Source: Deltaproteobacteria bacterium UBA6601
GTDB lineage: Bacteria > Myxococcota_A > UBA796 > UBA9615
NCBI GenBank assembly: GCA_002433485.1
Contig: DJIF01000135.1
Span: 1-15,737, forward strand
Length of the DNA stretch: 15,737 nt
Reading direction: 5' to 3'
Part shown: positions 7,536-15,127 of the stretch, piece by piece
How the letters are laid out: each line of letters starts with the position of its first letter
Numbering within the stretch: the stretch's first letter is position 1
Made by a program: the position numbers and the translations under genes
The notes under the pieces: model-generated
What the model was told of the DNA's origin: nothing
Database searches by the model: none
Seen by the model: only the letters and a program-made list of their open reading frames with translations

Positions 7536-9127
7536 AATTTGGACTACTAACTCAGGAGCTCGAAGGCTACGACCAGCTGAGCGACGAAGAGAAGGAAGAG
7601 CTGGAGGCCTACGCGCTCAAGGAAGCGGCCGCCCTGGGCATGGCTGAGTCGCTTACTCACTGGTTTGACGAAAACCCTCAGGGCTTCAGCAAGAGCGAGC
7701 GTGACCACATCACGATCTGGAACTCCGGTCTTAGTTGGAGCACCGACCTGTTCGTGTCAGCAGCGCTCCGCGGCATCGGCTACCACGTCAAGACCATGCC
7801 GGTACCGGATCAGGAGTCACTGCGCAGAGGCAAGGAATTCGGCAACCGGGGTCAGTGCAACCCGACCTACTTCACAGTCGGCAACCTGATCAAGCACCTG
7901 CAAAGTCTCGAGGCCAGCGGACTGAGCCGAGAAGAGATCATTAAAAATCACACCTTTCTCACCGCAGGCGCATGCGGTCCCTGCCGCTTTGGAACCTACG
8001 TGACCGAATATCGGAAGGCCCTTCGTGATGCGGGCTTCGAGGGCTTCCGCGTCGTACTGTTTCAGCAGCAGGGCGGTCTACGACAGGCAACTGGCGACGA
8101 CCAGGGGCTTGAACTCAACCCGGCCTTCTTCCGCCAGCTGATCAAGGCCTTCCTTGCTGGCGACGTAGTCAACCTTATGGCCTACCGACTGCGACCTTAC
8201 GAAACCACACCCGGCGCAACCAATGCAGCCCTTGAAGAAGTCCGTCAGTTGGTCATCGAGGCGCTGGAAAATTCGCGCTCGGTGCTGGTCGCCCTGGCTC
8301 GGGGCAGGCGCATCTTTGAGGCGGTGGAGGTCGACCGCCTCCAGCCCAAGCCGATGGTCTCCGTGATCGGTGAGTTCTGGGCCATGACCACAGAAGGGGA
8401 CGGCAACTATCACCTACAGCGCTTCCTCGAGCAGGAAGGCGCTGAGGTCGCGATCCAGCCCCTGGTCAACTGGGTGCTGTTCATCATCTGGGAGCAGAGC
8501 CGAGACACCCGTCGACGCATGGAGCTTCGCCATGACGATCAGGCTCGCAAGGGTCTACAAGGCCGAGAGCCATGGAAAAAGCTCGCCATGCTGCAGGGTG
8601 CCAAGGTGGCCCTGATCGGCCTGTTCCGGCTGTTCGCCAACACGGTCGGACTGCGTGGCTACCACCTGCCCGACATGAACGAGATCGCACGGATCTCCCA
8701 CGAGCACTACGACAATGAGCTGCGCGGCGGCGAAGGTCACATGGAGGTCGGCAAACTCATTGACTCGGTAGAAGACCATCGAGCTCACATGGTGATCTCG
8801 GTCAAGCCCTTTGGCTGTATGCCCAGTTCGGGAGTCTCTGACGGAGTGCAGTCCCTGATCGCTGCTAAGTATCCGCAAGCGATCTTCCTGGCCATCGAGA
8901 CCAGCGGCGATGGCGAGGTCAACGTCCAAAGCCGCGTCCAGATGATGTTGTTCAAAGCACACCAGAGGGCACAGGCAGAGTTCGAGAGCGTACTTAACGA
9001 CTGCGGACTTGACCGAGAACAGGCAGCCAAGAAGCTAAACCGAAGCTGGCGTGCAAGACGGACCATCCACTACCCGCCCCACAAGCTGGCAGGTACCGCG
9101 GCCAATCAAATCCTTGAGATCGCCTAA
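7532..9127 (+). CDS. 2-hydroxyacyl-CoA dehydratase component-like protein, partner of the upstream activase
   Basis: This 531-aa protein resembles the iron-sulfur component of the 2-hydroxyacyl-CoA dehydratase/benzoyl-CoA reductase superfamily, in the version usually joined to large activase-like proteins. Likely cluster or active-site cysteines are C109 (FGNRGQCNPTYF), C148 and C151 (GACGPCRFGTY) and C428 (KPFGCMPSSGVSDGV). The C-terminus has HKLAGTAANQILEIA, a typical ending. The start overlaps the activase stop by four bases (ATGA), with GGAG at 7522-7525, so the two chains are probably made in step and form a complex. No CoA-specific feature can be read from sequence, so the substrate may or may not be a CoA ester. 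The N-terminal 40 residues are acidic and helical. Family call good, function open. Confidence 0.85.
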   Translation: MKFGLLTQELEGYDQLSDEEKEELEAYALKEAAALGMAESLTHWFDENPQGFSKSERDHITIWNSGLSWSTDLFVSAALRGIGYHVKTMPVPDQESLRRGKEFGNRGQCNPTYFTVGNLIKHLQSLEASGLSREEIIKNHTFLTAGACGPCRFGTYVTEYRKALRDAGFEGFRVVLFQQQGGLRQATGDDQGLELNPAFFRQLIKAFLAGDVVNLMAYRLRPYETTPGATNAALEEVRQLVIEALENSRSVLVALARGRRIFEAVEVDRLQPKPMVSVIGEFWAMTTEGDGNYHLQRFLEQEGAEVAIQPLVNWVLFIIWEQSRDTRRRMELRHDDQARKGLQGREPWKKLAMLQGAKVALIGLFRLFANTVGLRGYHLPDMNEIARISHEHYDNELRGGEGHMEVGKLIDSVEDHRAHMVISVKPFGCMPSSGVSDGVQSLIAAKYPQAIFLAIETSGDGEVNVQSRVQMMLFKAHQRAQAEFESVLNDCGLDREQAAKKLNRSWRARRTIHYPPHKLAGTAANQILEIA

Positions 9128-9145
9128 TTCGCGGCAGGCCAGAGC

Positions 9146-9769
9146 ATGATCACCTCACCTGAAGTCGAGCGCTATCTTAGCGAGGTCAATCCCCCAGCTG
9201 ATCCCCTCATCCTGGAGATGGAGCGCAGCGGGCGAGAACGAGGATTCCCTATCATCGGGCCGCAGGTTGGCCAGCTCTGTGAGATCCTCGCCCGCTCCAT
9301 CGGCGCGAAACGAATCTACGAAATGGGCTCTGGCTTTGGCTACTCAACCTGGTGGTTTTCCAGGGTCGTAGGGCCGGACGGTCAGGTCGTCCATAGCGAT
9401 GGCAGCCAAGCTCTCAGTGACGAAGCACGTGACTGGCTCACAAGAGCGGAGCTCGCCAACCGAGTTCGCTTTGAAGTCGGCGACGCCCGGCAGCTCATCG
9501 CCGCGGAGCAGGGCCCCTTTGACCTGATCTTCTGTGACATCGACAAGGAAGGCTATCCGGAAGCTCTGGAGTTGGCCCGCCCGCGACTGCGGTCGGGAGG
9601 ACTGTTGATCGTCGACAACACCATCTGGAGCGGCAGGGTCGCTCAGCCCAATCCGGACGCCACCACAGCAGCGATTCTGGAGTTCAACCGGCAGGCGGCG
9701 GCAGCGCCGGACCTGCTGACCACAATCCTGCCTCTGCGCGACGGGGTGAGCGTCAGCTACAAGCTCTAG
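9146..9769 (+). CDS. SAM-dependent O-methyltransferase (catechol-OMT-like, class I)
   Basis: This 207-aa protein fits the small cytoplasmic O-methyltransferase family that transfers methyl from S-adenosylmethionine to catechol-type or related hydroxyl groups. Motif I for SAM binding is IYEMGSGFGYSTWWF (about 58-72). The metal and substrate region has FDLIFCDIDKEGYPEAL (about 125-141) and GGLLIVDNTIWSGRV (about 151-165, DN pair). The typical end LPLRDGVSVSYKL is present. The first Asp and the DN are the residues expected to hold Mg2+. It starts 18 nt after the dehydratase-like gene, so it is likely co-transcribed with it, and the three genes may act on one pathway; that link is inferred from spacing only. 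The true acceptor is unknown. The 54 nt to the next gene show no clear terminator. Confidence 0.88.
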   Translation: MITSPEVERYLSEVNPPADPLILEMERSGRERGFPIIGPQVGQLCEILARSIGAKRIYEMGSGFGYSTWWFSRVVGPDGQVVHSDGSQALSDEARDWLTRAELANRVRFEVGDARQLIAAEQGPFDLIFCDIDKEGYPEALELARPRLRSGGLLIVDNTIWSGRVAQPNPDATTAAILEFNRQAAAAPDLLTTILPLRDGVSVSYKL

Positions 9770-9823
9770 CAGCTAAATACTCCCCCAGAGGCGGAACAGG
9801 CCCTTGGCTGGCTGCCCAACAGA

Positions 9824-10987
9824 CTAGTCGGTGCTCTTGGGCGAAATCCGCAGCAGCTCATCCTCCTCAGAGTCAACCACATAGAGGTCACCGTTGGGGG
9901 CAAAAGCCATCCCCATCAACGCGTCCTTGTCTACGTCGAGCTCGAGGAAGTCCACCATCTCGCCCTGCAGGTTAAAGGCCAGAATGTTGCCATTGTCGTT
10001 GTCCGACACATAGAGCAGACCATTGTGGAGTTCCAGACCCGATGGGTGGTCCAGGTTGAAGTCATCGCCGTCGATAAGGGTGGAGAGCTCAGCACCTTCA
10101 ACCTCGTAGTGCTCAGTACCAAACTCCATAACCGGCAGGGAGCCACCACGTACGCCGCTGTTGGTGTCCAGAACGGCGATGCGGGAATTGCCGGTGTCAG
10201 CGATGTAGAGCAAGCCGGTATCGTGATCAAGGACCATGTGCGAGGGCACATCGCGCTGCCGATCTACCTCGCCAGTGACATACCTGCCGATGATGCCATC
10301 ACTGTGGTCATCCCAACCAACGCCATGGTCCTGGCCGAAGTCATAGCGAACAATGGAGCCATCGCTACCATCGAAGGCCCAATAGACAGCGTCCTGCTCC
10401 CAGGCAATACCCATGCAGAAGGGGCTCTCGTGAAGCATGTCCAGATGAGAGCCGAGATCAAAGCCAAGGCCCTCAACAGCCTCGGGGTTGCTCTGACCAA
10501 AGATCCGCCGATCCGAAGACCACAAGCTGGGCCCCATAAAGTCATTGCCGTCGGTCGCACCATTGTAGGTGTTATTGCTCTCATGGCAGGTGGCAAAGCG
10601 TCCCGAGGGTCCCCAGGCAATGGCACTAACCTCCTCCATGAAGTGCTCAGCGAAGGGATCAATGATGTGCTCAGAGTCCTGAGCATCGGTCCCAACGTTG
10701 TCGAAGATCACCATGCCGTCGTCACCACGGTTGACGACCCACAGCTCACCCTCCACATCGGGGTTAAAGGCCAGGTCCCGGGGAACATCCAGTTGGTCAG
10801 AGTTGGAGCTGACCACCGTCACTGTGACCCCAGCCTCACTGTGATCACCACAGCCAAGAACCGGCAAGCCATTCTCACACTCATCAACCGGCACAACGGG
10901 TTGACAGGCCACACTAAGCGCGGTCAGACCCGCAACAGCAAGGGTAAGCGGGAGGTGACAGGAAAGGACGCGCGCCAGCGACTGCAT
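9824..10987 (-). CDS. Lipoprotein with NHL-like beta-propeller repeats
   Basis: I start this gene at the ATG at 10987 (387 aa), not at the upstream ATG at 11062. GGAG lies 5 nt upstream, and the 25 extra residues would bury the signal peptide. The N-terminus MQSLARVLSCHLPL leads into a hydrophobic stretch and a lipobox (LSVAC, Cys about residue 28), so export and lipidation are expected. The rest is rich in Asp and Gly and contains repeated strand-turn units typical of NHL/SMP-30-type propellers: VPRDLAFNPDVEGELWVVNR, PSHMVLDHDTGLLYIADTGN, HPSGLELHNGLLYVSDNDNG and LMGMAFAPNGDLYVVDSEED. Acidic turns may bind calcium. A cysteine-containing insert CHESNNTYNG with FMGPSLW lies between early blades. 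Propellers of this type serve binding or hydrolase roles; no enzyme can be named. It is convergent with the methyltransferase and divergent from the SGNH-like gene. Confidence 0.85.
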   Translation of the reverse strand: MQSLARVLSCHLPLTLAVAGLTALSVACQPVVPVDECENGLPVLGCGDHSEAGVTVTVVSSNSDQLDVPRDLAFNPDVEGELWVVNRGDDGMVIFDNVGTDAQDSEHIIDPFAEHFMEEVSAIAWGPSGRFATCHESNNTYNGATDGNDFMGPSLWSSDRRIFGQSNPEAVEGLGFDLGSHLDMLHESPFCMGIAWEQDAVYWAFDGSDGSIVRYDFGQDHGVGWDDHSDGIIGRYVTGEVDRQRDVPSHMVLDHDTGLLYIADTGNSRIAVLDTNSGVRGGSLPVMEFGTEHYEVEGAELSTLIDGDDFNLDHPSGLELHNGLLYVSDNDNGNILAFNLQGEMVDFLELDVDKDALMGMAFAPNGDLYVVDSEEDELLRISPKSTD

Positions 10988-10992
10988 AGATA

Positions 10993-10996
10993 CTCC
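10993..10996 (-). promoter_or_regulatory. Ribosome binding site deciding the propeller lipoprotein start
   Basis: On the minus strand this is GGAG, 5 nt before the ATG at 10987. It favours that start over the ATG at 11062 and leaves a normal-length lipoprotein signal peptide. Confidence 0.6.
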
Positions 10997-11192
10997 AAAG
11001 AAAGATCGCCGAACTTGTAGCATCCCGGGCCGCTGTTTCAAAGCGCCAGATTGTGCCCTCAACCATTCCTGACCCCACTGTCAGCCAGCGCCAAGTCCTG
11101 CCATATGCTTGTCCCGCGGCGGGAGCCGAGTCCCTAATCCACAGGAAACCCAGGAGCTCGGTTTCGCTTCGTCAGCAAGGGTCAGTGATAAT

Positions 11193-11218
11193 GTGAGCAG
11201 TGAAGGCTGGTTGCTCAC
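11193..11218 (+). repeat. Inverted repeat in the leader of the SGNH-like gene
   Basis: GTGAGCA (11193-11199) pairs perfectly with TGCTCAC (11212-11218). One further G-T pair leaves a loop of about 10 nt. It lies about 90 nt before the chosen start and is followed by TTTCGG, not a T run. It could be an operator or a leader hairpin; chance is also possible. Confidence 0.35.
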
Positions 11219-11291
11219 TTTCGGCCGCCATGCTCCAGGCGCTCAAGAGCGAAATGGATCAAAGGCGGACCGCAGGGCCAAGGCCTATGGC

Positions 11292-11298
11292 GGGAGGA
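11292..11298 (+). promoter_or_regulatory. Ribosome binding site deciding the SGNH-like protein start
   Basis: GGGAGGA lies 9 nt before the ATG at 11308. It favours this start over the GTG at 11200 and puts the N-terminus right before the membrane helix. Confidence 0.65.
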
Positions 11299-11307
11299 CT
11301 GAGCAAA

Positions 11308-13698
11308 ATGTCGACCTCAGTAGGCTGGAGTAGAGCTCTTACCGCAGCTCTGGTGGCGAGCTTCCTGCTGTTGGTAATGGGGGAACTTGGAGCCCGCTGG
11401 CTACACGACCAGGCCCAGCCGACCGAGGAGGATGCTCCCCCGGTAGGAGCGCTACGCGCAGACCCGGCGGCAGGCTACAGCTTCACCCCTGGCTATCAGG
11501 AGCCTGAAGCGGGCATCACCATCAATGCGCTCGGCTTTCGCGACCGGCCGCGCCAGGCTGGCCCCATGACCGGCCCTGGAATCCGGGTAGCGGTCCTGGG
11601 CGATGACAACACCGCAGGACTCGGGGTGGAAGACCATCAGCACTTCAGCTTCTTAATCGAAGAAGCGGCGGTTCGACTTAGGAGCAAAGACCCTCAACGG
11701 AGCAAGCTGGAGTTCTGGAACCTGGGGGTGCCGGGCTTCGGTATTGAGCAGAGCATGCTGCAGCTGCTGGCTCGATGGGACGAGATTCAAGCGGATTTCG
11801 TGGTACTCAACAGCTCGGTAAGCGATGACTGCTGGGATGACCTGGTTGGCCCCAGCAAACTGCTGGTGGTCGACGGCAACGCTCGCCAACGCAGCTGGGC
11901 ACCGTGGCCGGCCAGCTCCCACAGCGCTGCGCGGGCCGAACTGAATCGACCGCTGCTGGCCCACGGCCTGCCCCTGGACGGCGCCCTGCAGCGACACTCC
12001 TATGCATACCGCCTGCTACTGAATCAGCTCAGTAAGTGGCGCGAGGACAACCACATCCACAAGGCCAAAGCTGCCCGCTGGCCCTACGCCATGGAGCCCT
12101 TCGACCGAGAGCTGTTTGGTGGCATAGCCTGGCTACATCTGGACCCAGAACCACCGCCGGTACGGGGCTGCTGGAAGCTCACCGAGAGCATCCTCCGAGA
12201 ATTCCGGGACCGCCTCACCAACGGCCTCGGAGTCCCGCTTCTGCTGGCAAGCCTGCCATCGCGCATTCGGGTCGAGCAGGGAGACCTGCAGCTGGCCCTG
12301 AATGAAGGCTGGGAGCTCGGCCCGAGACCGGGTGGGGGAAGCCGCGATGGACAGCGCCAGCTCATCGCGGAACAGCCCGAGCGTCGGCTTAGCGCTTTGG
12401 CAAAAAAGCTCGAAATACCGATCCTTGAGCTACAGCCTGCGCTGACCCGCGTGAGCCATCTCGGACCACTCTATCCGCCCGATGAGGCGCGACTCGGTCC
12501 CCTGGGCCATCAGGTCCTGGCCACTGAAATCGCCGCCTTCCTGGAGACCAGGGCTGGACTGAAGACCGGCCTCACCGAGGAGCTTGCTAACCAGCTGTCC
12601 CGCCCTGGGGCGCCCCCAAGCGAAGGCCGCACTGACGTCATCCCACGACTCATCGAGCCCAAAGCCCTACTGCCCTTGCTGCCAACCGCGCCGCCCAACT
12701 GGAAAGTCCTAGCGCCTCCGCAGGCTTCCATAACCTCCTTCACCCACGGTCAGGGTACCAGGAGCTTTCAGATCGCCCAGGCGGAGGTCACCTTCCTCGA
12801 CCCCGCCGGAATGAGCCACACAGTGCGCGCCCTGGACCACGGCGGCCAACCCGAAGTGGAGTACTGGCTGCGCGAAGAAGCAGGCCAAACCGTCTATGCC
12901 CAGGTCAATGAACCCCTCTCCATCCACGCCGCCCGACTGAGCCTATCGCTACGGTCACAGAGCACTGCCCTTATGGAGCGGCTGGAGACGGCCCTGTTGG
13001 CTCGCCTCGAGCAAAGCCTGAGAGCAAGCTCGGATGGAAGGCCACCCGTCAGCCCGATACTGCTTGCGGGCGGCACCGACACGGCTCAACTCGATGACAC
13101 ACGAGACCGATTCGCGCAGCGTGCCCAGCAGCTGCTGGCCGAACTGCCAGCGCCCCCAGCAGGCTGGGAACTGATAGAGAAAATGCCCATCGTAATGCCC
13201 CACGAGCTGTCGCCGGACAAGCCGCTACCGGCCGAGACCGAACAACTCATCAAGCAGCGACAATGGCCCGCACCAGCCAGTGATTTGGCCGTAAGTGCCC
13301 AGGCCAGAGCCTGGTATCGCGGCCCCTACGGTTGGTTCACCCTGACCCTCCAGGACTCGGGGCCCAGCGTGCCCCTGCTACGCGCTCAACTCCATGACCT
13401 GGCAATGGCCAGCGCCGCGAGCAAGAGCAGGGAAAATTCCGATCCGAGCCGCAAGACCCTCGAGATTAACGCTGAAGGTCCCCAGCCCTGGAGCGACCAG
13501 GAGCGAACCGGCTTCAGCACCTGCAATGTACAGAAGGGCAGCTGCGAGGTGGTCGTGCTGATCAACGAGCTCCACAACCAGAATCCAACTCTCACTGGCC
13601 ACAGGGCCACGCTACGCGCTGCCCTGGACGCCCCGCGCCAGGGCTTCGCTGAATTGGCAGCGCAGCTCCCCAGAAGCCTGCCCCAGACCAGCCCCTGA
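11308..13698 (+). CDS. Membrane-anchored SGNH-hydrolase-like protein with degenerate catalytic residues
   Basis: This 796-aa protein starts at 11308; the same frame extends to a GTG at 11200, giving 832 aa, but that has a poorer context. Residues 10-25 form a membrane helix or signal anchor, so the rest is probably periplasmic. Residues about 50-415 look like an SGNH/GDSL fold: a GYSFTPGYQ..INALGFRDR lead-in (family-typical), VLGDDNTAGLGV (96-107, normally GDSxTxG), NLGVPGFGIEQ (138-148) and YPPDEARLGPLGH (389-401, normally DxxH...GH). The nucleophilic Ser position is D100, the DxxH His is R395 and the block III Asn seems to be S172, so hydrolase activity is doubtful. The last 380 residues match nothing I recognise; they are rich in Ala, Leu, Gln and Pro, with two Cys (STCNVQKGSCEV) near the end. 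Function unknown; a cell-envelope or polysaccharide role is a guess. Confidence 0.78.
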   Translation: MSTSVGWSRALTAALVASFLLLVMGELGARWLHDQAQPTEEDAPPVGALRADPAAGYSFTPGYQEPEAGITINALGFRDRPRQAGPMTGPGIRVAVLGDDNTAGLGVEDHQHFSFLIEEAAVRLRSKDPQRSKLEFWNLGVPGFGIEQSMLQLLARWDEIQADFVVLNSSVSDDCWDDLVGPSKLLVVDGNARQRSWAPWPASSHSAARAELNRPLLAHGLPLDGALQRHSYAYRLLLNQLSKWREDNHIHKAKAARWPYAMEPFDRELFGGIAWLHLDPEPPPVRGCWKLTESILREFRDRLTNGLGVPLLLASLPSRIRVEQGDLQLALNEGWELGPRPGGGSRDGQRQLIAEQPERRLSALAKKLEIPILELQPALTRVSHLGPLYPPDEARLGPLGHQVLATEIAAFLETRAGLKTGLTEELANQLSRPGAPPSEGRTDVIPRLIEPKALLPLLPTAPPNWKVLAPPQASITSFTHGQGTRSFQIAQAEVTFLDPAGMSHTVRALDHGGQPEVEYWLREEAGQTVYAQVNEPLSIHAARLSLSLRSQSTALMERLETALLARLEQSLRASSDGRPPVSPILLAGGTDTAQLDDTRDRFAQRAQQLLAELPAPPAGWELIEKMPIVMPHELSPDKPLPAETEQLIKQRQWPAPASDLAVSAQARAWYRGPYGWFTLTLQDSGPSVPLLRAQLHDLAMASAASKSRENSDPSRKTLEINAEGPQPWSDQERTGFSTCNVQKGSCEVVVLINELHNQNPTLTGHRATLRAALDAPRQGFAELAAQLPRSLPQTSP

Positions 13699-13711
13699 GA
13701 ACACCGTGTTC
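13699..13711 (+). promoter_or_regulatory. Perfect 13-bp dyad upstream of the metal efflux gene
   Basis: GAACAC-C-GTGTTC is a perfect 6-1-6 palindrome immediately after the SGNH-like stop codon and about 94 nt before the permease start. It could be an operator for a metal-sensing repressor or activator, but no regulator gene is in view and the distance is long. Confidence 0.35.
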
Positions 13712-13804
13712 AACTCCAGTCAGCTGCATTTGACCGGCACAACCGCGAACCACCATGAGCAGCTCAGCGTTGACAGCAACCAAGGGCGGAGCTAGACCGA
13801 AATT

Positions 13805-15022
13805 GTGCACTCTCCCCCTTCTTTCCTGGAGGCTTGCTGGAGCGTAGTCATCGCCCTCGCACCGTGGCTGCTGCTAGGTGCGCTGGTCGCCGGACTTCTC
13901 CATGTTCTACTGCCCCCTGGCTTTGTTAATCGGCAACTGAGCGGCCGCTGCTCCGTGCTCAAGGCCGTGCTCCTTGGGCTTCCTCTGCCGCTGTGCTCCT
14001 GCGGTGTCATCCCTGCAGCACTGGGGCTGCGACGCGACGGCGCTGACCGAGGCGCTACTGTCGGCTTTTTAATCAGCACCCCGCAGACTGGTGTCGACTC
14101 CATCCTGGTCAGTGCCGCTTTTCTCGGCTGGCCCTTCGCTCTGTTCAAGGTCGCCGCCGCTGCCATCACCGGACTGCTGGGTGGTGGACTGACCCAACGT
14201 CAGGCACTCGGCGAGGTAGATGAGAGGCAGGACCCTGCTGCTCAGTACCAGACACCCCGCACTCTGCCGGGCATGGCTGAGCACAGCATGTCGATCCTGC
14301 GCAGCATCTGGCACTGGATTGTGCTCGGCGTGCTGATATCTGCAGCAATCAGCTGCTTCGTTCCGTCACAGAGTCTCTCCACCCTCGGCAGCCTGGGCTC
14401 GATGCTGGCGATGCTAATCATCGCAGTTCCGCTCTACGTCTGCGCCACTGGCTCCGTCCCCATCGCCGCCGCGCTGGTCGCCAGTGGCATGCCCACTGGC
14501 AGCGCACTGGTGTTCCTGATGGCAGGCCCAGCCACCAACCTCGCTACCATCGGCGCGGTACATAAGGCCCTCGGCGGCAGAACCCTGACTCTGTATCTGG
14601 GCACCATCATAAGCGGCTCGATGGCAGCTGGACTGCTGTTCGATTGGCTGCTCCCGGCAACCCTAACGCCGCTCGGCCAGCACCACCACACGGTCCACTG
14701 GTGGGAGTTGCTCTCAGCGCTGCTGATGTGTGGACTGCTGGCACGCTTCGCTGGTGAAGAGCTACAAAGTTGGCGACGGCGGAAGCTCAACAACGCCCAA
14801 CCCGGCCAGAGCCTACGCATCTCGGTGGAAGGTATGACCTGCAACGGCTGTAGGAACCGCCTGGAGCAGGCCCTTTTGAACACAGCTGGCGTATCGGACG
14901 TAGCAGTCGTCCTTGAGCCCGGTAGCGCACAGGTCTGGGGCAGCCTCGACGAAACCAGTCTGCGAAAGGCCATCGAGAGTGCCGGCTATCGGGCCCTGGA
15001 GATGTTGAGCGAGCCCTCCTGA
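13805..15022 (+). CDS. SO_0444-like metal (Cu/Zn) efflux permease with C-terminal heavy-metal-associated domain
   Basis: This 405-aa inner-membrane protein belongs to the DUF318/ArsP-type permease family (PF03773), the subgroup annotated as Cu/Zn efflux. The first half has LGLPLPLCSCGVIPAA (57-72, C64 and C66) and FLISTPQTGVDSILVSA (88-104). The second half repeats the pattern with AVPLYVCATGSVPIAAAL (207-224, C213) and MAGPATNLATIGAV (239-252). About eight hydrophobic segments are visible, with a polar loop at 128-165. HHH (293-295) precedes the last helix. The C-terminus (about 336-400) is a ferredoxin-like HMA domain with the metal-binding motif GMTCNGC (343-349, C346 and C349). It likely exports a soft metal such as copper or zinc, using the HMA domain as cytoplasmic metal receiver; the metal is inferred. 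The start is GTG at 13805, with GGAG at 13788-13791, a rather long 13-nt gap. Confidence 0.88.
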   Translation: MHSPPSFLEACWSVVIALAPWLLLGALVAGLLHVLLPPGFVNRQLSGRCSVLKAVLLGLPLPLCSCGVIPAALGLRRDGADRGATVGFLISTPQTGVDSILVSAAFLGWPFALFKVAAAAITGLLGGGLTQRQALGEVDERQDPAAQYQTPRTLPGMAEHSMSILRSIWHWIVLGVLISAAISCFVPSQSLSTLGSLGSMLAMLIIAVPLYVCATGSVPIAAALVASGMPTGSALVFLMAGPATNLATIGAVHKALGGRTLTLYLGTIISGSMAAGLLFDWLLPATLTPLGQHHHTVHWWELLSALLMCGLLARFAGEELQSWRRRKLNNAQPGQSLRISVEGMTCNGCRNRLEQALLNTAGVSDVAVVLEPGSAQVWGSLDETSLRKAIESAGYRALEMLSEPS

Positions 15023-15027
15023 GAGCT

Positions 15028-15070
15028 GCCCAATACAGCGTGACGAGCATCTTTCAGAACCCTATTGGGC
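15028..15070 (+). repeat. 8-bp inverted repeat after the permease gene
   Basis: GCCCAATA (15028-15035) pairs perfectly with TATTGGGC (15063-15070) across a 27-nt loop, in the 105-nt gap before the porin gene. There is no T run, so it is not a standard intrinsic terminator. It could be an operator. Confidence 0.35.
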
Positions 15071-15127
15071 CGCCCATGACAAGTCCTGGACTTGCGAAGC
15101 CCGGCAATGATTGCTTTGGTCTTGATA

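Larger units (their letters stand above)
10988..11307. other. Divergent intergenic region between the propeller lipoprotein and SGNH-like genes
   Basis: These 320 nt separate two outward-facing genes and should hold a promoter for each. On the plus strand GATAAT (11187-11192) resembles a -10 box, but I see no good -35 at the right distance. No convincing minus-strand promoter was found. A 7-bp inverted repeat sits at 11193-11218. Short open frames here lack a good ribosome site or are just upstream extensions of the flanking genes. Confidence 0.4.

Noticed and set aside
10025..11020. A 331-codon plus-strand open frame opposite the propeller lipoprotein
   Set aside because: The minus strand has a lipobox, ribosome site and propeller repeats. 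The plus frame is low in motif content and has no family resemblance.
13699..13711. LexA-type SOS box
   Set aside because: The half sites GAAC and GTTC are five bases apart, not four, and no SOS gene follows.
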